NCBI GenBank assembly: GCA_947646735.1
Contig: CANTFK010000752.1
Span: forward strand, 186,001 to 250,000
Length of the DNA stretch: 64,000 nt
From: Peronospora farinosa
Lineage: Eukaryota > Oomycota > Peronosporomycetes > Peronosporales > Peronosporaceae
Reading direction: 5' to 3'
The notes beneath the pieces are model-generated. The model was not told the origin of the DNA. It made no database searches and saw only the letters and a program-made list of their open reading frames with translations. Of this stretch, positions 45,498 to 57,798 are shown piece by piece. The translations under genes and the position numbers were made by a program. The first letter of the stretch is position 1. Each line of letters starts with the position of its first letter.

Positions 45498-46424
45498 TTA
45501 TGGAGCTGAGCTAATTGGAAAGAAACAGCTTGTGCAATATCGTTCCGAATCATCGGCTGCTGAGACTCGCAAAAAATATTTAGAACCCGATTCCATGCCC
45601 CACGGTACTTTAGGATATGTAAAAAAGCCCGTATTTGGAGCCTCTGCAGCAATAAGTGTCGTCGCACTCAATCCATCTTCCAATAGTTCAATACGTAGCT
45701 TCGATACCTTCGTGTCGAGTACTTTCCACACGATATCCACAGATTTACCTCGTGTCCAGACAGTGTCCATACTAGGCGAGATAAAAGCCACCATTGACGC
45801 ACCTTCTTCATGGCATGCACCAATAGGTTTCACTAAGTCGGAGATCTTGCCATACACTCGCAAATGTTGCAAATGATGGTGTGTCTTGAAGGAGTGGGAA
45901 AACGGCTGCAGTGGCGGCGGAAATGTACTGCCAGAGTGCATTGTTGTAAGGTCATAACTCCGTCGTCTCATATTGGCACGACTGTCGGCCGACATGGTAC
46001 TAAATGTATGTCGTCGATGGTCCAATGCTTCGTGCTGACGTGTCAGAATAGCGACCGAGCCCGTGGATTTTCCCAACAACATCTGTTCCAGTTCTTCCAG
46101 CTCATCATGTTCCTGATTTCCTTGACTTTCGTGTTCCTTTTGTTGTTGTTCTTCCTCCTCCTGTTCAGGAACAGACTCTTCTTTTGATCCCACTATTGGA
46201 GATGGTGACGACGGGTGAGACTGTGTCCCTTTCGTCTCTATACGACACTTGAGTTTAATATCAAATGCCAATGGAGACGGTTCACTGCTGCTGTTTAGAG
46301 GGCTCCTGAGGTCTGTGGAATTATTCATGGGAATGTCCATACTTAAACGCTGATAAACAGCCACGACCAATGCTTTCGTAGGAGGAGACAATGTACAAAG
46401 CTGTGTTAGCTCGAATCTCCGCAT
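45498..46424 (-). CDS. Kre9/KNH-domain protein (Ser/Thr-rich wall-protein-type domain)
   Basis: 308 residues from the first in-frame ATG at 46424; the frame is open to 46502 but starts there with TTG, so a short upstream exon is possible. Residues 1-200 are low-complexity: Ser/Pro-rich, then a Glu/Gln run (VPEQEEEEQQQKEHESQGN), then basic-Ser stretches. The C-terminal 100 residues match the Kre9/KNH (Ser-Thr-rich GPI-anchored membrane family) fold: FISPSMDTVWTRGKSVDIVW, then LRIELLEDGLSATTLIAAEA and the closing YFLRVSAADDSERYCTSCFF. This domain usually occurs in secreted or GPI-anchored wall proteins, but here there is no signal peptide and no anchor signal, so the protein may be cytoplasmic or the 5' end missing. 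Role unknown. Confidence 0.65.
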   Translation of the reverse strand: MRRFELTQLCTLSPPTKALVVAVYQRLSMDIPMNNSTDLRSPLNSSSEPSPLAFDIKLKCRIETKGTQSHPSSPSPIVGSKEESVPEQEEEEQQQKEHESQGNQEHDELEELEQMLLGKSTGSVAILTRQHEALDHRRHTFSTMSADSRANMRRRSYDLTTMHSGSTFPPPLQPFSHSFKTHHHLQHLRVYGKISDLVKPIGACHEEGASMVAFISPSMDTVWTRGKSVDIVWKVLDTKVSKLRIELLEDGLSATTLIAAEAPNTGFFTYPKVPWGMESGSKYFLRVSAADDSERYCTSCFFPISSAP

Positions 46425-46599
46425 AGACCGTGTCTCCACAGATACGAAAGCACAAGATGACGGGGATGAAGCCTCAAATGGCCGCAGGAGGCAATGTACC
46501 AACAGCAGCCCAAGCCGAGCAAGGCACGCACCCCAGCGCTTTCCAAGCTCCTCCTCTGTGTTACGCTGAACGATGATCGTGGCCCACGTAACAGGCAGT

Positions 46600-46656
<57 letters not shown>

Positions 46657-49600
46657 GCACGTTTCAAATTCGAGCGAAGAGAAAGAGCAAATGTCAAGAA
46701 GGACAAGAAAGTTTCGATGCTATGGAATGGTGGGCTATTGAGGCTTTTGGTCTCAACTGACTGGCTAAATGGAAAATGAAGTTTTGCGTTGCGTACAGGA
46801 CAAGAGGCAGTAGTGGTCGAGTAAGAACCCAGAAACCCCTTTGACAGATGAATCCGGCTGAAGGCGTGCGTAGGAATCCACGAATAAGCGCTCGCCGACG
46901 TGGCCAGCGGGCAGCACGTGACCGTCACTTCTGTCGCAGGCCGTGGCACGTCATCCGGACTATAAATCGACTTTTTGTGCCGGTAGTAACAAAACCAGGA
47001 CGGTTTGACTGGCGCACACTATGACGCTTCCAATCGAACGTTAGCGTTTTTATAGCGACACCTGATCTGTCCGACTCTTTTTTTGGTCCAAAATCTCCGT
47101 CTGTTACGGGCTTTTTGTGACTCGGTGACCAAAATAGCGAATCAGAATGTTTGTCGGGTTGAAGCTGGTGCCGATACAAAAAAAGACGGCCACCAACGCT
47201 GAAAAAAGGCAAAGGGTAAATGGACGTCTCAGCCGATATGCGGAACAAATGAGTGACGCCAGCCGTCACGTCGGTCTGCAAACCCAGAAATAGCCACTGG
47301 CGCCACTCCGGTCATATATTTTGTTTCTTCTACTATTACTTATTCCATTTCGTGGTGTGTACCAGCTGTTATTGGCTCAAGCGTCACAGTAGGTTCTTTA
47401 CACTTTATCCTCGTCAAAACCGATTTCAAAATGGAAAGGAGAGCAACAAATAACGTCGTCCGCCGTCACGACGCGACGGAAAAAAAGCTTCCATGTTGCT
47501 TTAGTAGAGCGCATATTGTGAATGTTTCTGCGAAAAAATGCCTGTCTGCAACGATATGCCATCGCTTGCAGAGGTAAAACCAGAAGGAAAAAACTGTGTT
47601 ACGCGTGCCAATATTGCATTGACTTGTCAAGCAGAGCAGGAACTGGATGTTGAAGCGAACAAGAACAAAGTGTGGTATGCTACTCTCAAGTAACATGATT
47701 TGAACGAACACGTTCGAATTGGTGGAAGATACATTGTCATTCATTTCTACATTCTTTTTCTCTTTCATTGTTAAGATGTCGTAGTTTGGAATAAAAAAGT
47801 CCTTTCACTTGCAACATTCGTAGCCGGTGATAGATCATAAGAAGTATATCATTAGCTGTACACTATTGTATCAATATCTCGTCGGGCCATTTCTTACGTC
47901 TCTATCAATGACCGTTTACATGTCCAAATTGAAGTGTGACCAGCTGCTTTTCGACCAATCGCGCGCCAATCCAGCGCGAATAAGAAAATGCAGACCACGT
48001 TGAAGGCAGTGCTCATTAACGGACATTTTTAGCGCCCTTAGTCGTTTTGTGATTGTGACCAAGTCAAAAGTATATTTGTATGGGGGCCATATGACTGGTA
48101 TTGTGCGTATGATGTGTCTTTGTTGGACGCAAATACCAGTCAACGGCAGCTATTTGGCGTTTGCTACTGTCATGGAATATCATTTTCCATCGTCTTGTCT
48201 GCTGCTGACCGTTTGCCTAGTACAACAACAACAAAACTTGTACTTCATAGCTCAGTATGCAATACCTAATACCATCTTTCCCTGTCGCAGAGAACGGTCT
48301 TCGTTACTAAGTGCCCATGTAAGCCAGTTTTTGGCGTAGCCTGACGGCCATCGATCGAAGTATACGTGGTCCTCTTGATAAACAGCAGCGGGGCTTACTG
48401 CATCTTTTCTTCACGTTGAGGCGTTATATAAAGTCGCGCACAGCCAGGAGCTACATTGATACCTTGAACTATTGCATGATGCTGCTATAACCATTTGTCA
48501 GTCAGTACACATAGCAACTTGAAACTTAGCATTCAAACTGATGCACTACCCTCGTCTGCAGTCTTTTTCTCTTCCGACACACGAGACTCAGTCGAAGCAA
48601 ACGCATAGATGATGATGATAAGCACGATAGCCAGTTCTAAGAGATTAAAAGCTTGTGAGACCGTTTCGGAGCATGTCAATTTAAAAAAAAAGCTGCTTCG
48701 AAACCGGTCGGTCACGACAAGTATCGACCTTCTCTCACGTAGCAGATCTTACGTAACGGACGGACTGTGGTCAAGCCGTCCAGAGAAACTTAAAGCTACA
48801 GTAGGCAATGATACCGTAACTGTTGTGCATGTTGTAGCTATTCTTCTAATCGAACTCTCCCCCCCCCCCTCTTCTTTCCTCGTGGAAACGCTGCCCATAA
48901 CATTCCATTGCTTCCTAGAAGCATCAGTGCTTCGAGCACTGTATGTTCTGCCAGACGACAAGCTCACGATGCGCACGGTATTACAAATTTCCATGCTCTT
49001 GCACCGTTCGTCATTGTCGTACCTCGATCCTCGTCTATCAGATTCAAGAAACAACTAGGACATTTCTAATCTCTTCGTGCTTGTCATGGAGGCAGTTCAG
49101 GCGTCAAAAGCTTGGACTGTACGATCGGCAAAGCAGTACGCACCCCGAATGTTGGTTTAGACTTGAAACCAATTGCAGCTTTACCGTCTCAGAAGCGACA
49201 GTTTTGATGCTTTGGTGCTACGATACCATGCGTCAATCGTGGTACATATTAAACCACATGAACGTCAATCGTATGCGTATTGCTGACCCGAGTTATGAAT
49301 GTTTGCTACTCAAGGCGCGACAACGACAATGTCATGTCGATTGCACATGAAAATGAACTGTTTGCAGCAAAAAAGCTTCAAGCTTTCCTCATGGTACCCG
49401 TTCGAATACAGACGTCGACATGCAAATGATTTCTGAACATCCAGGCGTCTCTCTCTCTCTCTCTGAACGTCTTGCTCAATGCCATGATTTTCTCGTCTTC
49501 TTTGACGTCAAACTCTACCATTGTCATGGGGCTCCTAGATTGTCTTCATCAGTGTCATGTCATCGTCTCTCGATTATCGTGTGCTTTCGGCCGTGTAACT

Positions 49601-50938
49601 TTTACTTGATGCACTGCGATGCTAATGACAAGTTCGATCGTGTCGTCCGTACTTGGGCATATTCAGCGGCTGGATAGGAGCCACAACTGTTCAGACAGAG
49701 TCAAGAAGTAGAGCAAAGCGACAGCAACAAAAGTCGGCTACGTGAGTCGTCCAAATTGTAGTGCGATTGCTCATATGGTACGTTTCAATCGGTTCCGCTT
49801 TGTTGCAGCTACGCGACTGCAACAAAATGGAGACCATTGCAACGTTAACACAGTGTTCATCTCCTCGTGTCAGTTACTTTTTTCATTTGCTTTCAACAAT
49901 TTGTTTGACATACATGGGGACAGAGTAAATGATGATACTTTTGCAAGTTCAAAGTAGCTATGTCGAACTCCCCGGTCGCATTTTCATCTACATGTCTAGA
50001 TACTTCCAGGAAAAGGTCAAAATTGGCGACAACAACAACGATTTTAATGAAAAGATGAGAATGGCAAGAAAGCGTTGGATAAGGGGGAAGAGACGTTTTA
50101 ATGTCTTAACTCGCTGATCAACTAAGTGGCTATGGAATTGTGACGCCTCCACAAATAAAGTCTTTATGTTCAGATGGAGATGCACTTGCTCCGTAGAGTT
50201 GGCAAAACCTTGAAAGGTTTGAACTTTATGTACATCAAACACTGTTCATGACTTGCTTGATGCATCTGAAATTGAACGTATTGGGCTTGCTGTCATTCAA
50301 ATTCAAAGCAGTATCAATGTTAGGAAACGACAGTGCACAACGTCAGTTTTAGATGTGTCAAGACCAACATCGACATGAGATCATACCTATGTCATTCTCG
50401 TTTTCTAGCAAAGCTTCTTGCTCTGAACAGCTCCGACTTTTGTGAGCTGGCAAGACACGACGTGAACACAATCCATGACAAAATAATCGAGAGAACGAAA
50501 CATGACAGCCACCAAAATCAACCTCGTATTGAAAGCTAGCGATTGCTACGATGTTGGAGTTGGTCTTGCTACCATCAGGCTCCAAAATCTCATTCCCGTT
50601 CTGCGTCTCGCGCGTCTTTTGGTCCATTAAATTCTCGAATGGGTTTGATATGTGAGCCTCTTCCAGCGTGTAGATCCACGATATCCCAAGAGCTTTCGTT
50701 TTTACGTTGTCGAACAAGAGCTTCTTCAACTCAAGTCTCTTGGACACTCGTAGTCGAACACCACTGGGCAATAGAAACTGAGCACATCACTGCTCGTAAT
50801 CACGGTTCCCACCTGATCAACACTCCAAAGCAACAAGGCTCCCTCTTTGGAATCAATCCGGCTGTCTTCGTGAAATGAATGTCACTTCAAGCGACACCAA
50901 ATTCGCTTTGACTCGTTCCTTTGCGTAATACCGACACC
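46425..50938. other. 4.5-kb gene-poor stretch with microsatellite
   Basis: No gene supported. Contains (CT)26 at 46602-46653, a short CT repeat at 49448-49463, a C run near 48859, and a small foldback (actggtatt ... aataccagt) at about 48091-48138. Many short frames on both strands lack recognisable features. Confidence 0.45.
46602..46653. repeat. (CT)26 microsatellite
   Basis: Fifty-two bases of uninterrupted CT, about 180 bases upstream of the Kre9/KNH start, reading GA on the gene's strand. It creates spurious Arg-Glu and Ser-Leu repeat frames on either strand. Confidence 0.98.
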
Positions 50939-53900
50939 TTAGTAGAAGCCACTGCCGGAATGGCGGGTGTCTTGCGACATCGGGATGTTCTGCGACTTAT
51001 AGTCGTGCTCGTACTCAAAGCTATCCTGTGACACTCCAAACTTGTCACTCGACATTTGGCTAAACGACTGTGTCTGTGCCACCTGCGTGAATGGACCATC
51101 CATCCCAGCCACAGACGATTGGGCCATGCCGTCCTGAGATAATGGACCCATACCTCCAGGAGCATAAGCGTGCGGCCCACGACGTAGGCCTCCACGCTGC
51201 TGTGGTGTAGGCGGCGGCGCCCCACCAGCCCCAAGCGAGTCAAAAGAAGACATTCCCAACTGGTCATAGCGCGGGTCGAAGCGCGAGTCGAGAGGAGGCA
51301 CTAAATCACGTTGACGATGAGATCCGATGCCATTACGAGGAGCGCCACGTCCCTGGTGTCGCGGTGGAGGGAACTGCATGTGCGACGGCGTTAAATTGTT
51401 CAGTGGTCCTTCCACAATGAGATGATTGTCACGGTAGTGATTTAGCAACATATTCCAAAGGGATTGCTTCGCCAGGACACGTGGGTTGCCCAGCACAATG
51501 ACACCGTACTTGGCACGCGTTAGAGCCACATTCAAACGGCGCTTGTCGCTTAAAAAACCAATACCCTGATTCTCGTTTGAACGCACGCATGACAAAATGA
51601 TCAAATCCTTCTCCCGACCTTGGAAAGAATCCACGCTCGCCACTTCCACGTCCCTGTAGAGTTGAGAGCGCATAGGTCCATTGCGCTGCATGTAACTAAC
51701 CACATAAGCACGCTGGCCCTCGTAAGGTGTAACAACACCGATCTGCGAGGGCAGCACCCCGGCCTTCAGGAACGTCGTAACAATCTTTTCCACGTTACTC
51801 GCCTCCGTGCGATTCAAGTAACTCGTACCAGACGAACTGATTTCTTCTGCGCCCAAGCAAATGTAGAAAAACGTCGGCTTGTTCGGATTCGGCCATGGAA
51901 AGTCGACGCTAGAAAGCTGACGTTCACTTGCAGACACACCGTTCTGCAGCTCACCTTCATAAAATCGGTTTGAGGGAAACTCTGACAGAAACGGGTGCAT
52001 GCGATACTGCACACGCAAGCGGAATGGACGGTGGTTGAGCACCAGGAGACGGTCAAAAAGCGACTGGTTCAACCCAGCGTTTGCTGCCTTTTTGTTCATG
52101 ACGACAGGTCCTAACTGACGGTGGTCGCCTACCATCACCACATGCTTAGCACCCTGAACAATCGGGATCAGACACTCAGGTTCCGTTGCCTGGGTAGCTT
52201 CGTCAATGAGTACTTGGCGGAAACGAAAGTTAGACAGACGCGGATCACCTGCACCAACACACGTCGTACAAATAACATCCGCGGCTTGCAAGATCTCGCG
52301 CTCTGCCTGGCGTTTCAAGGACTTGAAACGCTTTTCATCCTGCGACGACAACTCACCCTGGTCGTCCTTCAGTTGCATGAGTTTGCGCAAATCAGCCTTG
52401 TCCGGCGAGTCGAGTGACTTGATCATTGCATGCAGGGACAAATGCTCAACCGAAGAGGCTACGGCCTCACGACTTTTTGCCGCAAGACGAACTACGCGAA
52501 GTCCCGTCGCACTAATCTTCATCGTCAGGTGATCCACAGCGATATTGCTTGGCGCTGTCACCAGCACTTGGCCCATGTTCTGCTTTGACATGTGAAAGAC
52601 GATGGAAGCCGACGTTACCGTCTTGCCTGTGCCTGGAGGGCCTTGAATCAAGCTAAGAGGCTGCTCCAATACACCCTTCACTGCTTCCATTTGCGGTGGA
52701 TTTAATTCGGGAAGTCCAGGGGCCGAAAAGTGCGTGCCTACCGAGCGTGGAATACGCAAAGGCTGCACGTCAACAGCGTGACCTAAGATCTTGTGATACA
52801 AGTACCCTGTCAGTGACGTGTCGTCTACCGCAAAAGTCTTCATAGCTGCCTGCATACGGTCAAATGATGTCGACTTCCAGACAAAGTCCACCAGGTACCC
52901 GTCCGCAATTTCCAGCGGTACGTTGTTGCTACGCATCTCGAGTGCGACTTCCGAGTCTTCTAATCGAAGCACATGGCCAGTACCTTCCCAGTCTTTTCCA
53001 TACAGCATACATGCAGTCGGTCCTAAACGAAGCCGAATCTCGTCACCCGGGACTAGTCTCAAATCCGAATCGGGTCTTGAACACGTAAAAATTGCATTGC
53101 GTTTCTTGTTTAACCCAGTGTCCCAACGCACCATCACTCCTTCTTGCGTTTGCGATTCCTTCATCTTTTTATCATAATCTGACTCCATTTTCACCAACGG
53201 TCCAAAAATGTTCTGATACTGATATCCATCATCATATGTAGGTACGACCTTGACTGGTTCATCATCAATTCCTGGTCGATCCAAATCTTCTACGGTTGCC
53301 AGTGGATTTTCTCGCCATAATTCTTCCAATTTAGCAATTTGACTCGACGTAATTTGTCGTGCACGTAATTGTTCATGTTCCGAAGGTACTTTCACGAGCC
53401 AAGGTAAAAAACTACGATCATCAATAATTGGTAACCATTGCGACATGTCCCAGCTCATATCTTTCAATGCATTCATTTGTAGACATGGATCCCGACAGAG
53501 TAAAACAACCACGGAATCTTGTTTTGCAGGGATGAACCCCAATAAAAAAGCATTGCGACAGCCACAATTGTAACATTCCAAGATTGTTTCACCCAATGGC
53601 GAGTCCGGATGTAACGAAACTTCTTTGTTTTTACTACGGACCAAATGTTGTATAATATGTGACCCACTTGTATTGCCACGAGAATTACAAAACCATTTGT
53701 CTGAAGTAACACATTTGACAACCGATGCTGGATCATGTAGTCCACAATAAGCACACGCATGGGCTGGTAATTCTCTTGCCGTATACTCAAGTACGTCATC
53801 ATCAGCTGTTTCTTCAAAAGTAAGGCTTTGAAAGGCTCGTGGATCGTTTTTACACGCCTTCGAGTAAGTTGACAAAGGGTGGGGGTCGTCCGTCGAACGT

Positions 53901-54106
53901 GCTGATTGGTCTAAAAAAGAAGACGTACTTGTCTGGTATTGGTCATAAAACGCATCGACGCTACTGCCGTCTAATGGATCCACAAACGTATATTGCGACT
54001 GGGATGGAGATTGTTGGGTGAGGGGAAACGTCTGAGACTGTGACGGATCCCCTGGTTGTGTCTGCAAGAAGTCACTGTACGCATTAAAGCCAAAGGAACC
54101 ACTCAT
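50939..54106 (-). CDS. UPF1: UPF1 RNA helicase (regulator of nonsense transcripts 1)
   Basis: 1055 residues, single exon. UPF1 is the ATP-dependent SF1 helicase at the centre of nonsense-mediated mRNA decay. Evidence in order: an SQ/TQ-rich disordered N-terminus ([17 protein letters not shown]); the Cys/His-rich zinc domain that binds UPF2 (about 115-265: [52 protein letters not shown]); Walker [21 protein letters not shown] near 490; the DEAxQ motif [20 protein letters not shown] near 634; a [10 protein letters not shown] motif III; and motifs [18 protein letters not shown] and [10 protein letters not shown] at about 810-860. The tail is proline/glycine-rich with several SQ dipeptides (SQDS, PMSQD), likely phosphorylation sites for the SMG1-type kinase. 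Length fits the human 1118-1129. Start is the first ATG. Confidence 0.97.
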   Translation of the reverse strand: MSGSFGFNAYSDFLQTQPGDPSQSQTFPLTQQSPSQSQYTFVDPLDGSSVDAFYDQYQTSTSSFLDQSARSTDDPHPLSTYSKACKNDPRAFQSLTFEETADDDVLEYTARELPAHACAYCGLHDPASVVKCVTSDKWFCNSRGNTSGSHIIQHLVRSKNKEVSLHPDSPLGETILECYNCGCRNAFLLGFIPAKQDSVVVLLCRDPCLQMNALKDMSWDMSQWLPIIDDRSFLPWLVKVPSEHEQLRARQITSSQIAKLEELWRENPLATVEDLDRPGIDDEPVKVVPTYDDGYQYQNIFGPLVKMESDYDKKMKESQTQEGVMVRWDTGLNKKRNAIFTCSRPDSDLRLVPGDEIRLRLGPTACMLYGKDWEGTGHVLRLEDSEVALEMRSNNVPLEIADGYLVDFVWKSTSFDRMQAAMKTFAVDDTSLTGYLYHKILGHAVDVQPLRIPRSVGTHFSAPGLPELNPPQMEAVKGVLEQPLSLIQGPPGTGKTVTSASIVFHMSKQNMGQVLVTAPSNIAVDHLTMKISATGLRVVRLAAKSREAVASSVEHLSLHAMIKSLDSPDKADLRKLMQLKDDQGELSSQDEKRFKSLKRQAEREILQAADVICTTCVGAGDPRLSNFRFRQVLIDEATQATEPECLIPIVQGAKHVVMVGDHRQLGPVVMNKKAANAGLNQSLFDRLLVLNHRPFRLRVQYRMHPFLSEFPSNRFYEGELQNGVSASERQLSSVDFPWPNPNKPTFFYICLGAEEISSSGTSYLNRTEASNVEKIVTTFLKAGVLPSQIGVVTPYEGQRAYVVSYMQRNGPMRSQLYRDVEVASVDSFQGREKDLIILSCVRSNENQGIGFLSDKRRLNVALTRAKYGVIVLGNPRVLAKQSLWNMLLNHYRDNHLIVEGPLNNLTPSHMQFPPPRHQGRGAPRNGIGSHRQRDLVPPLDSRFDPRYDQLGMSSFDSLGAGGAPPPTPQQRGGLRRGPHAYAPGGMGPLSQDGMAQSSVAGMDGPFTQVAQTQSFSQMSSDKFGVSQDSFEYEHDYKSQNIPMSQDTRHSGSGFY

Positions 54107-54735
54107 TAGTGACCGCTTCGTGGCTGGTTGTTTTATGAGTTTTTATTGGATAAAAACAATTGATACTGCTCTTGGAATTGAAAAAAACAAACAGTTGAAG
54201 AGCATTTTAGATGTTTGTCGGTAAACATGAAGATATCGGGCTATTTAGTCAAAATGACAGTTTTGTTTTGTGAATTGTACTTAATGACCACATTGACTTG
54301 GTACTACAATCAGAGGACACTTGGACTTGGTACTACCGTCAGACGACACTTGGACTTGGTACTACCGTCAGACGACACTTGGATCTTTACCGAGTAAAGT
54401 GAGCTAATGGTACATTAGAAACGAGGGAATTAGGCAGCTAAAGCCACCTTTGCTTTACCTTCCTCCTACTGTGACAATTCAATGCAACTGCCGAGTCAAA
54501 GCCCATCGATGAATCGTGCACGCAGCGATCGTCAACACGACATTCGTTACGTTGGTGATATTCTCTACCATAGTCAGTTTTCTATCGAAAAACCCGTCGA
54601 AAGTGGACGTAATAAGACAGGTTATGCGATATACTAGGTCTCTGTTGACGTCGCGATGTGGTCAGTGGCCATGTCGCGTTAACACTTAGTCGTGAATATC
54701 CTCGCCAGACCACAAGTACATTTATCATTTCTATA
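54107..54735. other. Intergenic with 29-bp tandem repeat
   Basis: Divergent spacer between UPF1 and the small Cys protein, carrying the three-copy 29-bp repeat at 54297-54383. Confidence 0.5.
54297..54383. repeat. 29-bp tandem repeat, three copies
   Basis: The unit starts cttggtactaccgtcagacg; copies two and three are identical and copy one differs at three or four bases. It lies between the divergent UPF1 and small-protein genes. Confidence 0.9.
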
Positions 54736-55505
54736 ATGGGACAGCCCTCCAAGTCTCCTCCAACTCATGACGCTAACCTCTCTAGCTCACTTCTTCATTG
54801 GGACGGCAAGTGTCAGAATTGCCGCAAGCTCATGTCTCGTTGTATGTGCTTTCGAGAATCCGATACGGATCCTCTCGACACTCGCGACTCGTACGTTTTG
54901 ATTCAATTCTTTTGCTTGCCAATATGAGACTCATCAAACTTTTATACGTCTCTGTTTGTTGTTTGGGTAGTAGTGAAATGATAGCAGACGCTTCTCAAAC
55001 ACGACCACTCTGGAATGCTTTACGCAAGATGCACCGCACATCGACGGTGACGCATCAGTCGCTTATGCAGCTGCCCAAGAGCTTACAGCCTTCCAGTCAT
55101 ATGTTAAACGACAACCATTGCAAACGCAGTAAAGCTCTGCCGTCTCGCAAAGCCACAACTTCCGTCACGTCGACCTCCAAGTCTCGGCATCACGTTGATA
55201 AACGTTCGGATACGCGACCTTCTCAGCGCTCGAGATATGACAGGAGGAAGCCGAGAGACGGATCCTTGCTGGATCATTCGTTGTGCTACAAAGACGGATT
55301 GCAGCGTGCCGACGTCACTAGCAGCAGTTACATCCTTAAGCGAGATGTCAAAGATGGTGGTGTCATGCGCTCGGTACAGTCGATATACAGTATTGACAAG
55401 CATAATCTCATTAGCACGAACCGGCCCAAGGAAAATTTTAGGTGTGGGTTGGAAGAAGGTTTAAGACCTAGCGACGAAAATGATGGAACTGTATGGGAGT
55501 TGTAA
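54736..55505 (+). CDS. Small Cys-containing basic protein, two exons, unknown function
   Basis: 229 residues from exons 54736-54890 and 54971-55505. The 80-nt intron (54891-54970) starts GTACGT and ends in a T-rich tract plus TAG, and splicing keeps the frame (TRDS-SEMIADA). The N-terminal exon has a compact Cys cluster (CQNCRKLMSRCMCF) that could bind a metal. The rest is basic, Ser/Arg/His-rich and probably disordered (SRKATTSVTSTSKSRHHVDK), with an acidic end. Unspliced, an internal ATG at 54924 would instead give a 193-residue protein beginning MRLIKLLYVSVCCLG, a plausible signal peptide. I prefer the spliced model because the hydrophobic stretch is exactly the T-rich intron. No family recognised. 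No RxLR motif. Confidence 0.55.
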
Positions 55506-55754
55506 GTATATAGAGCCCCATGCATTTTACAGTGATAAAAATCACGAAAGTGTAAAAAAATACTACGTTTTATTCTAAAATAGTAATTGTCTTAGGAATA
55601 AGTAAAATAGTACGCAGTGACGTCGCAGTGAATATACCGATGATACCGGTACTTCTTGACAATAAATTGCTATTTTTTCAATTTGTAATATAACACTGTA
55701 GTAGCTAAGCTAGTAGCACTACCTACAGTTACTTCAGCGCCTGCTTGTACTAAT
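55506..55754. other. Intergenic between convergent genes
   Basis: About 250 bases, AT-rich; no feature. Confidence 0.5.
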
Positions 55755-57146
55755 TCAGTACGTCTCGTTCATAAGCTGTAGGACTACACTGAGCTCTTCA
55801 CCTGTGAATTCCGGTCCTGTCCCATTCATAGCCGATGGGGTCGTACATCCATTCTCCTTTGTATCTTGATTTAATTGTGGCGGTGGTCGAAGCACGTGAT
55901 GATTAGGAGGCAATAAAATCGAATGCTCTTGATTCTGTGGCTGCTCGTAATTGTGACCATCACGTTCTTCTTGACGTTCTTGTAGTAGTGCAACGTGATT
56001 GACACTCGAGAAGCTCGGTCGGTTCCAAGTAGTATCGGAATTAATCAGAAATGAGCCATTGGTGCTTGAATACTGCATGAATGGGAACGTATTGATGTTC
56101 GGCATTAGTCGACGTTGATCGGGTCGTCCGTAATCCTTGGAAAAAACTGTCGGGAGATTGCCAAAGTCACTAGAGCTCAACAAAGCTGACGGTCTCATCA
56201 GTTTGTTGTGTTGTGTTGACAACACGCTGCTGCTCTTGTACTTGTCAAAGCTAGTAGGATACAGGAAGCTCCCGGTGAGAGCAGCACTGTGATGGGTGTT
56301 GCTGTATGGGTGATGATGATCCGTCGAGTACCCCTCGCGAGCAGCGTCCACCGTGGACAAGTACGCACTCTCCTTGTTGTCTAAGCTTTCACTAGTTGTA
56401 CCTTCTTGTGCATATGCATGCTGCTCTTGTCGAGCATACAAGTGCTGCTGCTGTGCACCCACAAAGATATTGTGGTGCAATTTCTGATGCTGGGCAAACT
56501 CTTTGTAGTTGTTACAGCTCCAGTTGCAGTCGACTTGCCCGATACAGCAAAAGACATGGTGTCCATCGGGAAAATGAATACGCATGTGTCGCTTGAGCTT
56601 GGTGCTGGTATTAAAGCGTTTGCCACAACTGTCAAAGATGCACGGATATGGCCGCTCTCCACTGTGAATACGTTTATGACGACTCAAATTGCCCGACGTA
56701 TTGAAACGTTGTACACAGCCGTCGTAGTTACACTCGTAGGGTTTCAAGCCCGTGTGGATGCGCATATGACGCCGTAACGCAAAAGACCGTGGAAATTGTT
56801 TACCACAGTGGACTTCCGTGCAAATAAAGACTTGCTTAGAGCTCGAGTTCTTCTTGTTAGTGAAGTTTACGTCCTTTAATGGTGAGGTCAATAGTTGTGG
56901 AGAGTACGTGGACGTCTCGATAACCCCCTGCCATCCATGCAATCGAGTATCTTTATGCCTCGTTAGCGCCTCATTTGAAACCACTGTCTTGTGTTCATTC
57001 AAATGCATGATCCGCATCAAGGAAAATGGAAAATGACCGCCGACATGATCCTCTGAAGCCATGTTACGAAAGACTTGGGGTCTTTTATGATCGTCATCCC
57101 TTGTCGCCCGGTATAGCGCATACATGAACGTGGCGGCTGCGCACAT
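55755..57146 (-). CDS. C2H2 zinc-finger protein, four fingers
   Basis: 463 residues from the ATG at 57146; a later ATG at 57062 (MASEDH) is an equally possible start. Fingers at about 107-230: ICTEVHCGKQFPRSFALRRH, TGLKPYE, CNYDGCVQRFNTSGNLSRH, SGERPYP, CIFDSCGKRFNTSTKLKRH, and an irregular fourth unit with CNWSCNNYKEFAQHQKLHH. The layout (four fingers, then a long Gln/His/Ser-rich region) and the final stretch EELSVVLQLMNETY resemble the 11262 and 14441 proteins, suggesting one family, although fingers 1-3 differ in DNA-contact residues. The region from 235 on is Gln-, His- and Asn-rich and probably an activation or disordered region. Nuclear by inference. Single exon. GC-poor third positions compared with the 14441 paralogue. 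Confidence 0.85.
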   Translation of the reverse strand: MCAAATFMYALYRATRDDDHKRPQVFRNMASEDHVGGHFPFSLMRIMHLNEHKTVVSNEALTRHKDTRLHGWQGVIETSTYSPQLLTSPLKDVNFTNKKNSSSKQVFICTEVHCGKQFPRSFALRRHMRIHTGLKPYECNYDGCVQRFNTSGNLSRHKRIHSGERPYPCIFDSCGKRFNTSTKLKRHMRIHFPDGHHVFCCIGQVDCNWSCNNYKEFAQHQKLHHNIFVGAQQQHLYARQEQHAYAQEGTTSESLDNKESAYLSTVDAAREGYSTDHHHPYSNTHHSAALTGSFLYPTSFDKYKSSSVLSTQHNKLMRPSALLSSSDFGNLPTVFSKDYGRPDQRRLMPNINTFPFMQYSSTNGSFLINSDTTWNRPSFSSVNHVALLQERQEERDGHNYEQPQNQEHSILLPPNHHVLRPPPQLNQDTKENGCTTPSAMNGTGPEFTGEELSVVLQLMNETY

Positions 57147-57798
57147 CTCTCTGGCACGGAAGAAAAAGGGATCTGATACTATGAATAGAGCAGCAGCAGC
57201 AGCAATGGCTCTACCTACCTACGTACTACTGCATTGTTACATGGTGCTAGAAACCACCCTATGATCGTCCTATGCTTTCTTGAATTCCACTCGCTACGAC
57301 AGGATGTTGTCGGATGATGTAGTCTTATTAGATGAAGCATCGCCCGTATATCGCCACACACAATCGTTGCAAAGCGTAGATGAATGGTCGCTAACGAAGA
57401 TGAGTCTGCCTGCATGTATCTGCTGTTGAACCAGTGTTGCAAATGCCAGAAAACCTACAAAGATGATATGGAGGACACCTATGATGCGCTTATGTACAGG
57501 TTCATTGAGACTCATCGGATAGCTTTGAGATGGAGCTTCATTCCAAAGCTGCTTCTAGCCATTTCCTCTGCCATTTGTCGTACAGCTACATGTCATGACT
57601 TGTAAGCTGTTGACCAGTGGTGCATGGCAGTTGACTACAACGACAATCGTAGTGAGGTCATGGAGGCCACAATGTCTATTACCGCCCGTGGATCACACAC
57701 GTTAACGGCAGGATCGAATCACCAAGCGTAACATTTACCAGCAATGCTAGTTTGCATTTGGGTTTCTCACTCAGCATGCATAGACCCACGAAATCCCG
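57147..57798. other. Intergenic
   Basis: 0.65 kb. A CAG/CTG run (about 57189-57203) lies just upstream of the zinc-finger start. No gene supported. Confidence 0.45.

Noticed and set aside
46406..46949. Arg-Glu and Ser-Leu repeat proteins on both strands
   Set aside because: They are translations of the (CT)26 microsatellite.
54798..55505. 235-residue unspliced frame as a secreted effector
   Set aside because: Its hydrophobic start coincides with a phase-correct 80-nt intron; the first 42 codons have no sensible upstream ATG. Reported instead as a spliced gene with the secreted form as an alternative.
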